Origin: Marinobacterium rhizophilum DSM 18822
GTDB taxonomy: Bacteria > Pseudomonadota > Gammaproteobacteria > Pseudomonadales > Balneatricaceae
DNA: 64,000 nucleotides
Direction: 5' to 3'
Assembly (NCBI RefSeq): GCF_000378045.1
Contig: NZ_KB899101.1
Location: 93,393 to 157,392, forward strand
In this document: positions 53,925 to 63,131 of the stretch, in pieces
How positions within the stretch are numbered: the first letter of the stretch is position 1
Layout: every line of letters begins with the position of its first letter
Notes under the pieces: model-generated
What the model was told of the DNA's origin: nothing
Databases searched by the model: none
The model's input: only the letters and a program-made list of their open reading frames with translations
Position numbers and translations under genes: made by a program

Positions 53925-54449
53925 ATGCAGCTCGCGCTTCGGATTTCTGAACTGATCGTTCAGGGGCTTAGGTCAGTAGTCGCCGTACTGATTGTGATCT
54001 TTTTCTCATATATGGTATTGGCAGTACTGGCCCAGGTTCTGGGTCGATATGTGTTCAGTTATTCCATCGCGGGGGCTGTGGAGACAGCCACTTTTTCCCA
54101 GATATGGATGATATTTCTGGCGGCGGGGCTTGCCATGCGACGCAAGCTTCATGTGGGCATTGATGTGCTTTACATGCACTTGCCGCGCCTGCTGCAACGA
54201 GTGATCGCCATCGCGATTCTCGCCGTCGGCCTCTGGTTTCTCTGGACCGCGATAATGGGCAGCTTTCAGCTGATCCGCATCGGCATGGTGCAGACTTCGC
54301 CTGCGCTGAGCATTCCCATGTGGTTGCCGTATCTGTCACTGCCGGTGGGTCTTTCCTACTTTGCACTAGAGTTCTTCGTCAGCTACCTGCACATGATTTA
54401 CGGTCCGGGAACGGATGCCATTAACGAGGACGAAGGGGAGGCAACATGA
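53925..54449 (+). CDS. dctQ: TRAP transporter small permease (DctQ)
   Basis: The 174-residue protein has four hydrophobic helices and the small-subunit block TFSQIWMIFLAAGLAMRRKLHVGIDVLYMHLP. It functions with the following DctM. The stop overlaps the dctM start by four bases. Codon use in this operon is more AT-leaning than in the sulfur genes. Confidence 0.92.
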   Translation: MQLALRISELIVQGLRSVVAVLIVIFFSYMVLAVLAQVLGRYVFSYSIAGAVETATFSQIWMIFLAAGLAMRRKLHVGIDVLYMHLPRLLQRVIAIAILAVGLWFLWTAIMGSFQLIRIGMVQTSPALSIPMWLPYLSLPVGLSYFALEFFVSYLHMIYGPGTDAINEDEGEAT

Positions 54450-55723
54450 CGATTGTCGCGGTCGCGTTTTTTGCATTGATCCTGCTGGGCGCACCTATAG
54501 TGTTTGCTCTGGGTGTCTCAGCCGCCAGTGCCCTGATGGCCGAAGGCATTCCGATGAGCATAGTGTCTCAGCGGATGTTTGCTGGTCTAAACAGCTTCAC
54601 AATTATGGCCATACCGTTTTTCGTGTTTGCGGGATTGTTGATGGAGCGCGGTGGCATCGCGCGACGTATCATTGATTTCGCCACTGCGCTGGTGGGCTGG
54701 ATCAGGGGTTCACTGCTGCTTGTATCGGTGGTGTCGGGTACAGGGCTTGCTGCCATTTCAGGATCCGGTTCTGCGGATACCGCTGCGACGGCATCGCTGA
54801 TGTTGCCCGAAATGCGCAGGCGGCGTTACGGCATTGATTTTGCCGCAGCACTAATGGCAGCCGCGGGTTCCCTGGGGCCTGTCATTCCCCCGTCGATCAT
54901 GATGGTGGTGTTGGCGACGGTCGGCAACCTGTCGGTCGGCGACATGTTTCTTGGTGGCATAGTGCCGGGTCTGTTGATGGCCTTCGGGTTGCTTGTCGTG
55001 GGGTACGGTTATGCCCGTTACCATGGCGGTGCCTACGCAGAAGTATCGCCGTTCTCCCTGAAGCGCCTGGGAGTGGCGGCGGTACAGGCGGGGCCCGCAT
55101 TTCTCATGCCGCTTATCATTGTCGGCGGTATCGTGGGGGGGATCTTTACGCCGACAGAAGCCGCCGCCGTAGCGGTTGCCGCGGGTTTGCTTATTGGCAT
55201 GTTTATTTATCGAGAGCTGAAATGGCGGGATATACCGGACCTCATTTTGCGGGCGGCGGGGATTTCCGCCTCGGTCATGATGATTATTGCGACTGCCAGT
55301 GTTTTCTCCTGGATCGTCGCGCGAGAAAATGTGCCGGGCCATTTGATGGCGCTATTGCAGAGTGTTTCCGATAACCCCTGGGTGTTCCTGATGATGCTAA
55401 ACGGTGCCCTGCTGGTTATTGGAATGTTCATGGAGAGTATTTCGGCCATACTGATTTTGATGCCTGTATTGCTGCCGGTGGCGCAGAGTTATGGTATTGA
55501 TCCTTTACATCTTGGTGTGGTCGTTGTCATGAACCTTTCGATAGGCATGATTACGCCGCCATACGGTATCACTTTGTTTGTCGCCAGCAGTATTGCGCAA
55601 AGGCCTATCACAAAGGTTGCTGCAAAGGTTATTTACCCGCTTAGTATAATGCTGACTGTGCTCTTGGTTGCAACCTACGTTCCTGCTGTGGTTACCGCGT
55701 TGCCAGAACTGCTTTCAAATTAA
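54446..55723 (+). CDS. dctM: TRAP transporter large permease (DctM)
   Basis: The 425-residue polytopic membrane protein matches DctM along its length: SFTIMAIPFFVFAGLLMERGG, then AAAGSLGPVIPPSIMMVVLA and a second half with LNGALLVIGMFMESISAILIL and SIGMITPPYGITLFVASSI. It imports the ligand of the DctP at 52896. It is followed 28 bases later by the DapA-family gene on the same transcript. Confidence 0.94.
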   Translation: MTIVAVAFFALILLGAPIVFALGVSAASALMAEGIPMSIVSQRMFAGLNSFTIMAIPFFVFAGLLMERGGIARRIIDFATALVGWIRGSLLLVSVVSGTGLAAISGSGSADTAATASLMLPEMRRRRYGIDFAAALMAAAGSLGPVIPPSIMMVVLATVGNLSVGDMFLGGIVPGLLMAFGLLVVGYGYARYHGGAYAEVSPFSLKRLGVAAVQAGPAFLMPLIIVGGIVGGIFTPTEAAAVAVAAGLLIGMFIYRELKWRDIPDLILRAAGISASVMMIIATASVFSWIVARENVPGHLMALLQSVSDNPWVFLMMLNGALLVIGMFMESISAILILMPVLLPVAQSYGIDPLHLGVVVVMNLSIGMITPPYGITLFVASSIAQRPITKVAAKVIYPLSIMLTVLLVATYVPAVVTALPELLSN

Positions 55724-55751
55724 AGTATAAGATTTTACTGGAGTTAGAATA

Positions 55752-56648
55752 ATGAAGGAATTCAACGGTACCTTTACTGTTTTGATCACACCTTTCGATA
55801 AAAATAATAAATTTGATGAAGCGAGGATGCGGTCTTTTGTGGATTGGCAGATTGAACAGGGCATTCATGGTCTGGTGCCGCTTGGCAGTACTGGCGAATT
55901 TTTGTCCATGGATGATGATGAAAAGAAACAAGTTGCCCGTACGGTCATTGAACAGGCGGCGGGTCGTGTACCTGTATTGGTGGGAACCGGTGCTGAAAGC
56001 ACGGAAGATGCAATTCGATACAGCCGACAGGCAGAAGCGCTCGGCGCCGATGGCCTGATGATTATTCCGCCCTATTATTGCAACCCGACTGAAGATGAAC
56101 TCTTTAATCATTACAAGCGGATTGCCGACGCGGTATCGTTGCCGATCATGATTTATAATAATCCGAATGCGGCGAATGTCGATATGTTGCCAGAAACGGT
56201 GGCCCGTTTGTCGACCATCGATAATGTTCTTTACATCAAGGAGTCGACTCTGGAAGTCACCCGGGTACGGGATATTATTCGACTATGCGGTGATCGTCTG
56301 ACTGTCTTTGGTGGTGTCCTCGGTTTTGAATCCTTTGTCAGTGGCGCAAAAGGTTGGGTGGCTGTCGGCTCCAATGTTATGCCGGCGGAATTTGCGGCGC
56401 TCTATAATGCAACCGTCTTGGAAGAGGACCTCGATAAAGCGAGAGAAATATATAATCACATTCTGCCCGTTATCGATTTTGTTTTCGGCCATCGCTATGT
56501 TTCAGGCACCAAGGCTTTGCTCGATGAAATGGGCCTTAGCGTCGGTGTTCCGCGTTCACCGCGTCTGCCATCCCCGGCGCAGGATCGTGAGTGGGCCCGA
56601 CAGATTGTCAGTTCCCTGGGGCTTGCTGCGTCCCCCTCTGGCCAGTAG
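55752..56648 (+). CDS. DapA/NanA-family lyase
   Basis: The 298-residue enzyme has the class I aldolase TIM-barrel fold of dihydrodipicolinate synthase relatives. It has PLGSTGEFLSM near 45, the catalytic tyrosine Y135 in IYNNPN and the Schiff-base lysine K163 in YIKEST. Members cleave or condense 2-oxo acids or deaminate hydroxypyrroline carboxylate. Given the operon, a degradative lyase or deaminase is more likely than lysine synthesis. The substrate is unknown. Confidence 0.88.
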   Translation: MKEFNGTFTVLITPFDKNNKFDEARMRSFVDWQIEQGIHGLVPLGSTGEFLSMDDDEKKQVARTVIEQAAGRVPVLVGTGAESTEDAIRYSRQAEALGADGLMIIPPYYCNPTEDELFNHYKRIADAVSLPIMIYNNPNAANVDMLPETVARLSTIDNVLYIKESTLEVTRVRDIIRLCGDRLTVFGGVLGFESFVSGAKGWVAVGSNVMPAEFAALYNATVLEEDLDKAREIYNHILPVIDFVFGHRYVSGTKALLDEMGLSVGVPRSPRLPSPAQDREWARQIVSSLGLAASPSGQ

Positions 56649-56790
56649 TCGGGTCTTGTTGAATTAGTGGCTTCATGTACTGGCGTGCCGCTTAAATGGG
56701 CAGGCACGTGCGTTAAGCCATAGCAGTGCCTGATCGATGACGAAGGCTTCAAGCAAGCCGGGTTGTAGTGGATGAGACCAGGAGAAACGA

Positions 56791-59739
56791 ATGCGAGCTT
56801 CAGAGCGTCAGTCCAGGCTGGGGGCAACCGCGAAACGCATATCCTTCAATGGTACGCCTGTTCAGGTGGTGGAGGGGGAAAGCATAGCCGCGGCACTGGT
56901 TGCCGCCGGCCACCTGGCGCAGCGTGGCGGTCGTCAGGGGGCGGGTCATGGGCACTACTGTGGCATGGGCGCCTGCTATGAATGTTTGGTGACCGTCAAT
57001 GGCAGTTCCGGCCACCGTGCCTGCATGACCCCGGTTGCCGATGGCATGGTGGTCAGCTCTCAGCCCTATCGCAGCCAAGTGACGACGGCTGACGAAACCG
57101 TCGCTGCGATGCCAAGCGAAGCACTGCCTGAAGACGAGATTGACGTACTGATCATAGGGGCAGGCCCTGCAGGACTGCAGGCTGCGCTGGCGGCAAAGCG
57201 TGCAGGCGCTGTCGTGCTCGTTGTTGATGAACGGAGCAAACCGGGCGGGCAATATTTCAAACAGTTGTCCGGCAGCCTTGAAGAGCCAGCTCTTGACAGG
57301 CAGATGCTGAAGGGGCGTCAGCTTACTCAGAAGGTACTCAACGCCGGCGTTGAATTGCACACGGGCACTTTGGTGTGGGGCGCGTTTCGTGAGGGCGACG
57401 ACAGTATCTGCATCGGTGTAAAGGGTCCACAGGGGGTTAGTTTGAAGAAACCCCGTGCGCTTGTGATTGCCACGGGAGCGACCGAACGTCCCTATCCAGT
57501 GCCCGGCTGGACCTTGCCTGGCGTGATGACAACGGGTGGGCTTCAGACCCTTTTGCGCACTTATCGCACGGCGCCCGCGGGACCTATTGTGATCGCGGGC
57601 AATGGTCCATTAAACCTGCAGGTCGCGGCCGAACTGGTTGAGGCCGGGTTTGATGTCGCGGCGGTGGTTGAAAGTGGCAGGCCGCTGTCTATGTCCGCGC
57701 TGCGGTCTTCGGCCTTGGCGATGGCGCGGGCGCCTTCGTTGATATTTCAGGGCATGGGCTATCTCTGGCGGCTACGCCAGGCCGGTGTGCCGATTATTTA
57801 CGGGCATGCCGTGAGTCGCGTCTTGGGGGGAGCCCAGGTTGAGTCGGTTGAGTTGGCGGCCGTGGCTGCCGATGGCAGTCTGACGGCAGAACGGCGACAG
57901 CTGCCGGCACGAGCGCTAGGGTTGGGGTATGGCTTCTTGCCCCAGGCCGAGATTGCTCGTCTGTTGGGAGTCGAACATCGGTGGAATGATGGTGACCAGG
58001 GTTGGATCTCGGCAGTACGGGAAGATGACGGGCGCTGCAGTGTCCCAGGTGTCTTCGTCGCAGGAGAGGCCGGAGGCTTCGGTGGTGCCCATATCGCCAT
58101 GGCTCAAGGTTATCTGGCAGGCCTTGCTGCTGCCGCGCATTGTGGTCATCGTCATGGGGATCCCGAGCAGGAATATTGGCGTGGTTATTTGCGCCGGCAC
58201 CGGAATTTTCAGTATCGCATGTGGTTTGCGTTTAAGTCTGCATTGCAGCCCTTGGCCGGCGTCACGCCTGATACCGTCATTTGTCGCTGTGAAGATGTGA
58301 CTGCCGCAGAGATTCAGGCTTGTGCCAGCCCGCAAGCTGATTTTGGTGCCGTTAAACGCCATACCCGGGCCGGCATGGGGCGGTGTCAGGGTCGCTATTG
58401 CGCCGCGTCTGTTCAGCGCTTGCTGGCAGAAGAGCAGCAGGTTTGTGGAGAGCTAGACCTGCCTGCGCCCCAGAACCCGGTTAAGCCCCTGATTGCCGGC
58501 AGCATCGCCATCGAAAAAGGCGAATGGGGTGGACATCTCCGTGTCACACCACCGTCGCGTCGCTGCTCGGGGGCGAACAACGAAACTCAGATTGAGCTCA
58601 GACAGGCCGAAGTGACGGTGATCGGCGCCGGGATCGCCGGCGTCTCAACAGCGCTGTTTCTTGCGCGTGCAGGGATTGATGTCGTGGTCGTTGATCGCCG
58701 GGCGCCGAACAGTGAGGCCTCCGGCGGCAACGCCGGTAGTCTCCATGTTCAGTTATTGTCTTTCGATTATGGGCGCAAGGCCGAAGCCGGAGGTGGCCCG
58801 GCTGCACAGACCCTGCCGCTGCAACAGGCGAGCGCACAGCTGTGGGCATCTCTGGCCGGGGAGCTCGATTGCGATATCGAGTTTAAGCGCAGCGGCGGCC
58901 TGATGGTGGCCGAAACGAAACAGCAGTTGGCCTTTCTTGAAGAGAAGGCGGCGTTGGAGCGTTCACTCGGCATCGATACCCAAGTGATCGGTGCTGCTGA
59001 GGCATTTTCTCTGTTGCCCCAGTTGTCACCGTCGGTGATCGGTGGGGCCTGGTGTAGCGAGGAGGGAAAGATCAATCCGCTGCTAGCAACGCCCGCATTG
59101 GTGGCCGCCGCTAAAGCGGAGGGCGCGCGCTTTTATATTGGCGAATCCGTGCAGAAGGTAGCACCCGAGGGCAGTGGCTGGCGGGTGGAAACCAATTGCG
59201 GGTCGATCAAAACAGGGCGTGTCGTCAATGCGGCGGGTGCCTGGGCCGGTGGTGTTGGCGCGCTTGCCGGTATCGAGGTGCCGGTGTCTGGTACTCCGCT
59301 GCAGATGATTGTCACCGAGGCCACGGAGCCGCTGGTGGATGTATTACTGGCTCATGCCGACCGTCATCTGACGCTTAAACAGGCGGCAAACGGCAACCTG
59401 ATTATTGGTGGTGGCTGGCCCGCGACCGCGAGTCTTCCCCACGGCCATCCGCGTCCTTTGCTAGACAGCCTTGAAGGTAACTTGTGGGTTGCCCGCCATG
59501 TACTGCCTGCTGTCGGCCGATTGCGGGTACTCAGAAGTTGGGCCGCCATGAACGTCAATATCGATGGCGCACCCATACTCGGGGAGGTTGTGGGACACCC
59601 TGGATTTTATAATGCGGTGACGTCGAACGGTTATACCCTGGGGCCTATGGTTGGGTGCATAACGGCCGAGCTTATTCAAGGGCGCCAACCCGAGTGGGAC
59701 CTGTCGCCGTTTTCGCTGGAGCGCTTCGTGAATCCGTAG
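56791..59739 (+). CDS. Triple-fusion Fe-S/FAD amine or D-amino-acid dehydrogenase
   Basis: The 982-residue protein joins three parts that are usually separate subunits (as in HcnABC, octopine oxidases and D-hydroxyproline dehydrogenases). Residues 15-85 are a 2Fe-2S domain with C57, C62, C65 and C78. Residues 115-555 are an FAD/NAD oxidoreductase (LIIGAGPAGLQAALAAKRAG) ending in a BFD-like 2Fe-2S segment (ICRCEDV, then RAGMGRCQGRYC). Residues 605-980 are a D-amino-acid-oxidase-type FAD domain (VTVIGAGIAGVSTALFL). It probably oxidises an imino or D-amino acid. It sits between a DapA-type lyase gene and two ureide-type hydrolase genes. Confidence 0.87.
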   Translation: MRASERQSRLGATAKRISFNGTPVQVVEGESIAAALVAAGHLAQRGGRQGAGHGHYCGMGACYECLVTVNGSSGHRACMTPVADGMVVSSQPYRSQVTTADETVAAMPSEALPEDEIDVLIIGAGPAGLQAALAAKRAGAVVLVVDERSKPGGQYFKQLSGSLEEPALDRQMLKGRQLTQKVLNAGVELHTGTLVWGAFREGDDSICIGVKGPQGVSLKKPRALVIATGATERPYPVPGWTLPGVMTTGGLQTLLRTYRTAPAGPIVIAGNGPLNLQVAAELVEAGFDVAAVVESGRPLSMSALRSSALAMARAPSLIFQGMGYLWRLRQAGVPIIYGHAVSRVLGGAQVESVELAAVAADGSLTAERRQLPARALGLGYGFLPQAEIARLLGVEHRWNDGDQGWISAVREDDGRCSVPGVFVAGEAGGFGGAHIAMAQGYLAGLAAAAHCGHRHGDPEQEYWRGYLRRHRNFQYRMWFAFKSALQPLAGVTPDTVICRCEDVTAAEIQACASPQADFGAVKRHTRAGMGRCQGRYCAASVQRLLAEEQQVCGELDLPAPQNPVKPLIAGSIAIEKGEWGGHLRVTPPSRRCSGANNETQIELRQAEVTVIGAGIAGVSTALFLARAGIDVVVVDRRAPNSEASGGNAGSLHVQLLSFDYGRKAEAGGGPAAQTLPLQQASAQLWASLAGELDCDIEFKRSGGLMVAETKQQLAFLEEKAALERSLGIDTQVIGAAEAFSLLPQLSPSVIGGAWCSEEGKINPLLATPALVAAAKAEGARFYIGESVQKVAPEGSGWRVETNCGSIKTGRVVNAAGAWAGGVGALAGIEVPVSGTPLQMIVTEATEPLVDVLLAHADRHLTLKQAANGNLIIGGGWPATASLPHGHPRPLLDSLEGNLWVARHVLPAVGRLRVLRSWAAMNVNIDGAPILGEVVGHPGFYNAVTSNGYTLGPMVGCITAELIQGRQPEWDLSPFSLERFVNP

Positions 59740-59851
59740 ACGCTACTTATGGCAGAGACACCTGATGAGGTGGCTGAGTCCAGGGAAGCGGCTCAGCCTG
59801 ATTTGAGCAGGTATATGAGTATTCAAACGTCAACTATTGCAAGGAACTGTT

Positions 59852-60247
59852 ATGAGTCATTCAGAACCCATGTTACGCATGTTCGTCAACGGTCAGGCGA
59901 TGTCCGGCGGCAGCATCAATTTTGCCCTTCAGGGCGCCAAGTGCCTGGGCAGGGTCAACACTGCTAAAAAGTATAAATTCTATTCGGTACGCGATGAGTT
60001 TCCCGGTCTTTGGCCTGTCGTCGAGGGCGGAGCCATGGTACCGGGAGAGCTCTATGAGGTGTCCTATCGTCAGTTACGCGAGCAGCTGCTGCCTAACGAA
60101 CCCTGTGAGCTGGAACTGACATTGATTGAACTCGAAGACGGTTCGGGGTCGCTAAGCATGAAAATGCGTGAAGATGCCATTGGGCTGCCTGGTGTGACCG
60201 ATATCACCGATTGCAACGGCTGGCATGCTTATCTGGCGTCAAAGTAA
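59852..60247 (+). CDS. Allophanate hydrolase C-terminal-like protein
   Basis: The 131-residue protein resembles the C-terminal domain of allophanate hydrolase (GGCT-like fold), which also occurs as a separate small protein in ureide clusters: MLRMFVNGQAMSGGSINFAL, then YSVRDEFPGLWPVVEGG and VPGELYEVSY. In allophanate hydrolase this domain is thought to help decarboxylate the carboxylated intermediate. The ATG at 59852 has an AAGGAAC site. Its place next to a hydantoinase gene hints at handling a carbamoyl or carboxy-amino product, by inference. Confidence 0.75.
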   Translation: MSHSEPMLRMFVNGQAMSGGSINFALQGAKCLGRVNTAKKYKFYSVRDEFPGLWPVVEGGAMVPGELYEVSYRQLREQLLPNEPCELELTLIELEDGSGSLSMKMREDAIGLPGVTDITDCNGWHAYLASK

Positions 60248-60367
60248 GGCTTTGGATGTTGTTTCTGCGCCTCTGGCGCAAGCTTTCACACCTGTGCAAT
60301 CGCAGCGGCACCCGCTGAACAGGGTTCAGATAGTAAGAAGGCTGAGTTTCTTTAAAGAGGGGTGTAG

Positions 60368-61798
60368 ATGAACAGTTTTGATCTGGTTATTCGAAATGGC
60401 ACTGTCGTCACGGCCGCAGATACGTCGATCTGCGATATCGCGGTGCGTGATGGGCGCATTGTGGCCATGGGCGAGGGGCTGGAGGCGGGCCGTGAAGAGA
60501 TCGATGCGAGCGGGCAGTTTGTGCTGCCCGGTGGCGTGGATGCTCACTGTCATCTCGATCAGCCGATGGGACCCGGGGTGCAAATGGCGGACGATTTCGA
60601 ATCCGGTACCCGCTCTGCAGCGTGTGGCGGAACTACTACGGTGATCCCGTTTGCCGCTCAGGAAAAAGGGGCAAGCCTGAAAGCTGCCGTTGAGGATTAT
60701 CACCGCCGGGCCAATGGGAAGTCTTGTATCGACTACGCCTTTCACCTGATCATCAGCGATGCCAGTCAGGATGTGCTGGTGCGTGAGTTACCGGAACTGA
60801 TCGAGGCCGGTTATACCTCATTTAAGATCTATATGACATATGATGACCTCAAGCTCGACGATCGTCAGATTCTGGAGACCCTGGCGGTTGCTCGGCGCGA
60901 GGGTGCCATGACGATGGTACACGCGGAAAATGCTGACTGTATCGCCTGGCTCACCGAGACACTGGAGGCAATCGGCCATACGGCGCCCCGTTATCATGCC
61001 GATGCCCGACCCTCGATCGTTGAACGGGAGGCTACACATCGGGCGATCTCGTTGGCCGAGCTTGTCGACACGCCGGTGTTGATCGTCCATGTTTCCGGTC
61101 GTGAGGCGATCGAGCAGATTCGCTGGGCCCAGGGGCGAGGGCTGAGGGTGTACGGCGAAACCTGCCCTCAATATCTGTTTCTGACGGCAGAGGATCTGGA
61201 CAAGGATGGCTTTGAGGGCGCCAAGTGCGTCTGCAGCCCACCGCCGCGGGACAAGGCTAATCAGGCCGGGGTCTGGGACGGTTTGGAAAATGGCGTTTTC
61301 CAGGTTTTTTCATCGGACCATGCGCCTTTTCGCTACGACGACGACAAGGGCAAAAAGGCGGCGGGAGACACAGCGCCCTTTCAATACATACCCAACGGCA
61401 TTCCGGGGATTGAAACCCGTCTGCCGCTGCTCTTCAGCGAGGGGGTCCTGGGGGGGCGGATCGACATTACAAGGTTCGTTGCCCTGACTGCGACAAACCC
61501 CGCCCGGATTTACGGGCTGTACCCACGCAAGGGCACCATCGCGATCGGGGCGGATGCTGATATTGCGATCTGGGATCCGAAAGTGGAGTGGACCATTCGC
61601 AATGCCGAGCTTCATCACAATGTCGACTATACCCCCTACGAGGGTATGCAGCTGCGAGGTCGGCCTGTGACCACTATTTCCCGGGGGCAGGTCGTATGGC
61701 GTAATGGCCAGTTTAAGGGCACTGCGGGACAGGGCCGGTTCGTACCCTGTGAGCGGCCTCAGCCGGCACGTCCGCGGGGTGAGAGCCGCGGCTTCTAA
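60368..61798 (+). CDS. Dihydropyrimidinase / D-hydantoinase-family amidohydrolase
   Basis: The 476-residue cytoplasmic enzyme opens cyclic amide rings of hydantoins or dihydropyrimidines. All metal ligands are present: HCHLD near 60, the carboxylated lysine in FKIYMTY near 154, histidines in VHAEN and IVHVSG, and the aspartate in SSDHAPF. The GIPGIETRLPLLF block is typical of dihydropyrimidinase. The ring substrate could be a hydantoin, a dihydropyrimidine or another cyclic imide. No carbamoylase gene follows in the operon. Confidence 0.92.
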   Translation: MNSFDLVIRNGTVVTAADTSICDIAVRDGRIVAMGEGLEAGREEIDASGQFVLPGGVDAHCHLDQPMGPGVQMADDFESGTRSAACGGTTTVIPFAAQEKGASLKAAVEDYHRRANGKSCIDYAFHLIISDASQDVLVRELPELIEAGYTSFKIYMTYDDLKLDDRQILETLAVARREGAMTMVHAENADCIAWLTETLEAIGHTAPRYHADARPSIVEREATHRAISLAELVDTPVLIVHVSGREAIEQIRWAQGRGLRVYGETCPQYLFLTAEDLDKDGFEGAKCVCSPPPRDKANQAGVWDGLENGVFQVFSSDHAPFRYDDDKGKKAAGDTAPFQYIPNGIPGIETRLPLLFSEGVLGGRIDITRFVALTATNPARIYGLYPRKGTIAIGADADIAIWDPKVEWTIRNAELHHNVDYTPYEGMQLRGRPVTTISRGQVVWRNGQFKGTAGQGRFVPCERPQPARPRGESRGF

Positions 61799-61870
61799 GC
61801 CTTCGACAAGCCTGGCCTGATGCGAGCATTCGCAGGCCGGGCAGCGTATAATCGGCAGGCTAACTTTTGA

Positions 61871-61891
61871 TGGTATTTTAGTGGTATACCA
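61871..61891. promoter_or_regulatory. Candidate GntR operator before its own gene
   Basis: A half site TGGTAT (61871-61876) lies 11 bases before a perfect palindrome TGGTATACCA (61882-61891). The palindrome is the same as the one before dctP at 52838, with the half site on the other side. This supports autoregulation and control of the whole set by the adjacent GntR protein. Confidence 0.75.
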
Positions 61892-61929
61892 TTTTGTTCG
61901 GGGCTTGTTCGGCAGAGGTAGGAATACGA

Positions 61930-62568
61930 TTGCAAGAGATTCTGGGTAAAGAGGGGCTCTCGAAAGTTGCGTATGACGCAGTCATGCGAATGATTCTGGC
62001 GCGTGAGCTCTCCGCCGGTGAGGTATTGCAGGAACGTCGACTCGCCGAAGCGCTGGATATGTCCCGCACCCCGGTTCGCGAAGCGTTGCGCCAGCTCGAA
62101 GCCGAATCTTGGCTGGTGCGCCTTAGTGCGCGGACCATTGCGGTCAAGCGTGTATCACTTGATGAATATATCAGTGCCTTACAGGTGCGGGAGCTGATCG
62201 AGCCCGAGGCAGCGGCAATCGCGGCGGTCAAAGCGGAGCCTGGCATGATCCGCAACTGCCGCCAGCAATTGCAAGAGCTGATGGAGGCCACCAAACCCAG
62301 CCCGAATCAGCAGTGGGAGTTCGACCAGGCGCTGCATCTGGGTATCGCCAATGCAACCCACAATAAGGTTCTGGCCAAGATCGTCACCGAACTGCGCAAG
62401 ACGACTCAACTGTTTGAGAATCAGACTCTGCCGGCTCGAACCTCGCCGGGGCATGATGAACATTTGGCGATTATCGATGCGATCGAGCAGCGGGATCCGG
62501 AGGCTGCACGCCTGGCCATGCAGGTACATTTGCGTCAAACCAAGAGAAATATTCTCGATGCGCTCTGA
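61930..62568 (+). CDS. GntR-family (FadR/VanR type) regulator
   Basis: This ligand-responsive repressor is 212 residues from the TTG at 61930, which follows AGAGGTAGGA. A TTG at 61894 would add 12 codons. The N-terminal winged helix (about 10-65) has RRLAEALDMSRTPVREALRQLE. The C-terminal helical FCD domain (about 80-210) has ELIEPEAAAIAA and HDEHLAIIDAIEQRDPEAA. It closes the catabolic cluster, and its likely operator occurs both here and before the TRAP genes. The ligand is unknown. Confidence 0.9.
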   Translation: MQEILGKEGLSKVAYDAVMRMILARELSAGEVLQERRLAEALDMSRTPVREALRQLEAESWLVRLSARTIAVKRVSLDEYISALQVRELIEPEAAAIAAVKAEPGMIRNCRQQLQELMEATKPSPNQQWEFDQALHLGIANATHNKVLAKIVTELRKTTQLFENQTLPARTSPGHDEHLAIIDAIEQRDPEAARLAMQVHLRQTKRNILDAL

Positions 62569-62738
62569 GCAGAATCGGTGGAGCCCGATTACCAGATGGT
62601 GCTGAAACCGGTCCGATGATAAGCCTCCGTGCGCCCTGGTTTTTGAGCACCCAAGAGCGGTAGGGTACTACACAGCAGATTGCGACTGAGGCGCGACCTG
62701 GATGATAGCGCCATCTTTTATTACCAGTGACCCGGCGG

Positions 62739-63131
62739 TTACCGCTCCAGGTCGTTTGGGCTAAACGGCTGCATCAGCATGGCCCAGGGCATCAGCGCGA
62801 CCCAGGGCGTCAGCATGGCCTGCATCATTTTCTGTGTCTGCTGCTGCAGCTGATCGACCGCGGCGAAGTAGTGCTCCATCGGGATCTGGCCATCGATTGC
62901 TTCCTGACTGACGACGCCATCCCGGAACGTTTTGCGCTCGCAGCGAATACGGGCCTTGTCGCCCTGGAGTTGAATTTCGATAAACAGAAACTCGGCCTGC
63001 CACCAGGGCCCCGGATTCAGCCAGGGCATCAGGGGGTTGAACAGGGGGGCCGGTACCGGTGCCTTGCGGTTGGCCTCAAAGGCCGCCTGGGCCCGGTCTG
63101 TTTTCGTAGTCGCTTTCTTTCGATCGGTCAT
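62739..63131 (-). CDS. Hypothetical protein, possibly phasin-like
   Basis: The 130-residue protein has a strong ribosome site (GGGAGGCAGTG before the ATG at 63131). The N-terminus is lysine-rich (MTDRKKATTKTDRAQ). A tryptophan/proline-rich segment (FNPLMPWLNPGPWWQ) and a C-terminal amphipathic helix with QLQQQTQKMMQAML follow. I do not recognise the family. The helix resembles granule-associated or phasin-type proteins, but this is a loose guess. It faces the GntR gene convergently. Confidence 0.55.
   Translation of the reverse strand: MTDRKKATTKTDRAQAAFEANRKAPVPAPLFNPLMPWLNPGPWWQAEFLFIEIQLQGDKARIRCERKTFRDGVVSQEAIDGQIPMEHYFAAVDQLQQQTQKMMQAMLTPWVALMPWAMLMQPFSPNDLER

Noticed and set aside
52896..62568. 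Assignment of the catabolic set to trans-4-hydroxyproline degradation
   Set aside because: The DapA-type lyase and HcnABC-like dehydrogenase fit, but the epimerase and oxoglutarate semialdehyde dehydrogenase are absent, and a hydantoinase and allophanate-like protein are present instead.
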